Source of the DNA: Chloroflexota bacterium
GTDB taxonomy: Bacteria; Chloroflexota; Anaerolineae; Anaerolineales; Anaerolineaceae
NCBI GenBank assembly: GCA_021796375.1
Contig: JAJYJF010000115.1
Span: 1-6,937 of the forward strand
DNA length: 6,937 nt
Direction: 5' to 3'
Positions 5,634-6,937 of this stretch are shown piece after piece; position 1 is the stretch's first letter; each line of letters begins with the position of its first letter. The position numbers were made by a program, and so were the translations under genes. Under the pieces are notes generated by a model. It was given only the letters and a program-made list of their open reading frames with translations. It did no database searches and was not told the DNA's origin.

Positions 5634-5652
5634 GGCCGGTTCCTCCCCGGCC
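5634..5652. other. Short hairpin in divergent intergenic region
   Basis: GGCCGG (5634-5639) and CCGGCC (5647-5652) form a 6-bp perfect stem with a 7-nt loop. It sits midway in the 227-bp gap between the protease gene (-) and the small membrane gene (+). No T-run follows on either strand. Elsewhere in this gap I see only a palindrome CGTATACG (5698-5705), with TTGCAA 17 bp before it (5675-5680), which may mark the plus-strand promoter. Confidence 0.3.
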
Positions 5653-5767
5653 GTTTGGGCAGTTAGAAGACGGCTTGCAACCGATTTTCCGATCTCACGT
5701 ATACGGATATGAAGTAAAAAATAGAAATCGATTCCCGGATGCAGGTCCGGAGGAACAGGAGCAAGAC

Positions 5768-5950
5768 ATGGGAATTCTTCATTTCATAGCAAGCGTGATT
5801 GGCGGGATCATCGGCCTGATTTTCGGCATCATCGGGGCGGTGATTGGCCTGGTGGTCGGTGGGATCGGGCTCGTGCTCGGCCTGGGGGTGCTCCTCTTGA
5901 TCGGGATCCTCCTCGCCCCGATCATCCTGCTGCTGATGATCCTCTTCTAA
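5768..5950 (+). CDS. Small uncharged glycine-zipper membrane protein
   Basis: A 60-residue protein that is hydrophobic throughout and contains no Asp, Glu, Lys or Arg; His5 is the only residue that could carry a charge. Glycines recur every three to four residues from 12 to 40 (G12, G16, G20, then G23, G27, G31, then G34, G38), a glycine-zipper pattern that lets helices pack tightly or oligomerise. A second hydrophobic stretch (41-60, with Pro51) follows, so one long or two short membrane helices are likely. The start is clear: GGAG lies 6 nt before the ATG, with a second GGAGG a few bases further up, which suggests strong expression. An upstream in-frame extension is polar and unlike the product. 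Possible roles are a pore or holin-like peptide, a type I toxin-like peptide, or a structural membrane peptide; none is shown. It stands alone, with a hairpin 26 bp downstream. Confidence 0.75.
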   Translation: MGILHFIASVIGGIIGLIFGIIGAVIGLVVGGIGLVLGLGVLLLIGILLAPIILLLMILF

Positions 5951-5976
5951 CCCGTTCATCTCACTCTCACTGCACA

Positions 5977-6000
5977 CAGGCGGACCGGTTGGTCCGCCTG
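5977..6000 (+). terminator. Strong hairpin after the small membrane gene, probable terminator
   Basis: CAGGCGGACC (5977-5986) pairs perfectly with GGTCCGCCTG (5991-6000) around a GGTT loop, giving a 10-bp GC-rich stem. No T-run follows, so it is not a textbook intrinsic terminator. It may still end transcription or protect the 3' end of the short message. Confidence 0.55.
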
Positions 6001-6099
6001 CTTCGTGATCGCACGGGCAGGCGAGGGCCGTCCCACCGGTCTTTCTCGCACCCAACCGCGAGATGCCTGCCTCATCCCTGATCGAACCCGCGGCGATCG

Positions 6100-6128
6100 T
6101 TCAAGCCCTCAAATCTTCGTGGTAAACT
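6100..6128 (+). promoter_or_regulatory. Weak candidate promoter of the decarboxylase gene
   Basis: TTCAAG (6100-6105) and TAAACT (6123-6128) are separated by exactly 17 bp and would start transcription about 27 nt before the ATG at 6162. Both hexamers are imperfect. The rest of the 6001-6161 gap shows no convincing gene. Confidence 0.28.
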
Positions 6129-6161
6129 TTGATCCGAATATGAAGCTGGAAATGGAACTGT

Positions 6162-6937
6162 ATGCCTGATCTCGCCGCGACGGCGGCCGCCTGCGCCAAC
6201 ATCGCTCTCATCAAGTATTGGGGCAACCGGGATGCCGCTCTGCGCATCCCGGAAAACGGCTCGATTTCCATGAACCTGGATGGGCTCGAGACGCGCACCC
6301 GGGTTGTCTTCTCGCCGGACCTGCAGGCGGATGCTTTCATCCTCAATGGGAAAACCGTCACCGGACCGGGGCTGACACGGGTGCGCGATTTCATCGACGT
6401 CGTGCGCGGTCTGGCCCAGATGAGCACCCGCGCCCGGGTGGTGAGCACCAACAACTTCCCCACCGGCGCGGGGATCGCCTCCTCGGCGTCTGCCTTCGCC
6501 GCCCTGGCTCTGGCCGCGGACGCCGCGCTAGGCCTGAATCTCTCCGAGCGCGAGCTCTCCCGGCTGGCGCGGCGCGGATCGGGCTCCGCCTGCCGGTCGG
6601 TGCCCGGCGGTTTCGTCGAGTGGCAGGCCGGAGAGACGGACGCGGCCTCCTATGCCTTCTCGATCGCCCCGGCTTCCACCTGGGACCTGGTCGACTGCAT
6701 CGCCGTCGCGGACGCAGCCCACAAACCGACCGGGTCCACAGAGGGTCACGCCCTGGCGGGCACCAGCCCGCTCCAGGCCGCCCGCGTCGCCGATACCCCC
6801 CGCCGCCTGAGCCTCTGCCGGGAGGCGATTCTGCACCAGGATTTCGACGGGCTTGCCCGCGTGGTCGAGCAGGACTGCAACCTGATGCACGCCGTGATGC
6901 AGACCTCGGTCCCCTCGCTGCTGTACTGGCAGCCGGC
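6162..6937 (+). CDS. mvaD: Mevalonate diphosphate (or phosphomevalonate) decarboxylase, 3' end missing
   Basis: GHMP-kinase-fold enzyme of isoprenoid synthesis that decarboxylates a phosphorylated mevalonate using ATP. The frame is open to the right edge, giving 258 codons of an expected roughly 320-330. Signature blocks are NIALIKYWGNRD (13-24), IPENGSISMNL (29-39), the ATP-binding loop FPTGAGIASSASAFAAL (99-115), the decarboxylase hallmark RRGSGSACRSVPGGFVEW (137-154) and STEGHALAGTSPLQAARV (192-209). The catalytic Asp near the C-terminus lies beyond the window. The ATG at 6162 is the only start after an in-frame stop at 6141-6143, with a weak GGA 5 nt upstream. Position 22 is Asn where many diphosphate-specific enzymes have KYWGK, so the substrate could be mevalonate monophosphate, as in the Roseiflexus pathway that goes through isopentenyl phosphate. 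The family is certain; the substrate is not. Confidence 0.93.
   Translation, partial: MPDLAATAAACANIALIKYWGNRDAALRIPENGSISMNLDGLETRTRVVFSPDLQADAFILNGKTVTGPGLTRVRDFIDVVRGLAQMSTRARVVSTNNFPTGAGIASSASAFAALALAADAALGLNLSERELSRLARRGSGSACRSVPGGFVEWQAGETDAASYAFSIAPASTWDLVDCIAVADAAHKPTGSTEGHALAGTSPLQAARVADTPRRLSLCREAILHQDFDGLARVVEQDCNLMHAVMQTSVPSLLYWQP

Noticed and set aside
6063..6125. A 20-codon frame (MPASSLIEPAAIVQALKSSW) upstream of the decarboxylase
   Set aside because: There is no properly spaced ribosome site and no sign of codon constraint. It spans the candidate promoter, so it is most likely chance.
6140..6169. A nine-codon frame (MKLEMELYA) overlapping the decarboxylase start
   Set aside because: It could couple translation, but it has no convincing ribosome site and is too short to distinguish from chance.

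Overview
The window is GC-rich bacterial chromosomal DNA with densely packed genes. The gene set is a Mn-type superoxide dismutase, a SlyD-like FKBP, a DUF1638 protein, a LiaF-like membrane protein beside a NarL/LuxR regulator, and a mevalonate-pathway decarboxylase. Together these suggest a member of the Chloroflexota, probably Anaerolineae-like. This is inferred from family content and codon style; no rRNA or other marker gene is present to prove it. There is no tRNA, rRNA, CRISPR array, transposase or phage gene, and the window looks like stable chromosome.

Layout. Positions 1-527 (+) hold the 3' part of a canonical NarL/LuxR response regulator. It is followed 30 bp later (558-1415, +) by a roughly 10-helix membrane protein that reads as five repeats of a two-helix unit. 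Positions 1624-2256 (-) encode the superoxide dismutase, with its own terminator at 1557-1604 and an AT-rich upstream region carrying an inverted repeat. Positions 2393-3124 (-) encode a DUF1638 protein. It is divergent from a SlyD-type peptidyl-prolyl isomerase at 3213-3722 (+), and the 88 bp between them contains a perfect TATAAT. A terminator at 3738-3772 that looks usable from both sides separates this gene from a minus-strand unit.

The minus-strand unit, read from 5540 down to 3822, is a PDZ-containing trypsin-like protease with no visible export signal, then a 48-codon reading frame, then a second NarL/LuxR protein. This second regulator's receiver domain has lost the phospho-acceptor Asp, the acidic pocket and the conserved Lys. 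The small reading frame has a well-placed Shine-Dalgarno and overlaps the regulator's start by 4 bp. This three-gene arrangement is the most system-like object in the window.

From 5768 onward (+) there is a 60-residue, completely uncharged glycine-zipper membrane peptide followed by a strong hairpin. The window ends inside a GHMP-family decarboxylase (6162 to the edge). It is annotated here as mevalonate diphosphate decarboxylase, but it could be the phosphomevalonate decarboxylase of the alternative mevalonate route known from Roseiflexus.

How the genes may work together. The left end resembles a Lia-like envelope-stress module (regulator plus LiaF-like membrane protein). The centre groups redox and metal functions (SodA, SlyD with a His-rich tail, and the Cys/His-conserved DUF1638). 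The right centre is a putative protease and phosphorylation-independent regulator module. These groupings are inference from adjacency.
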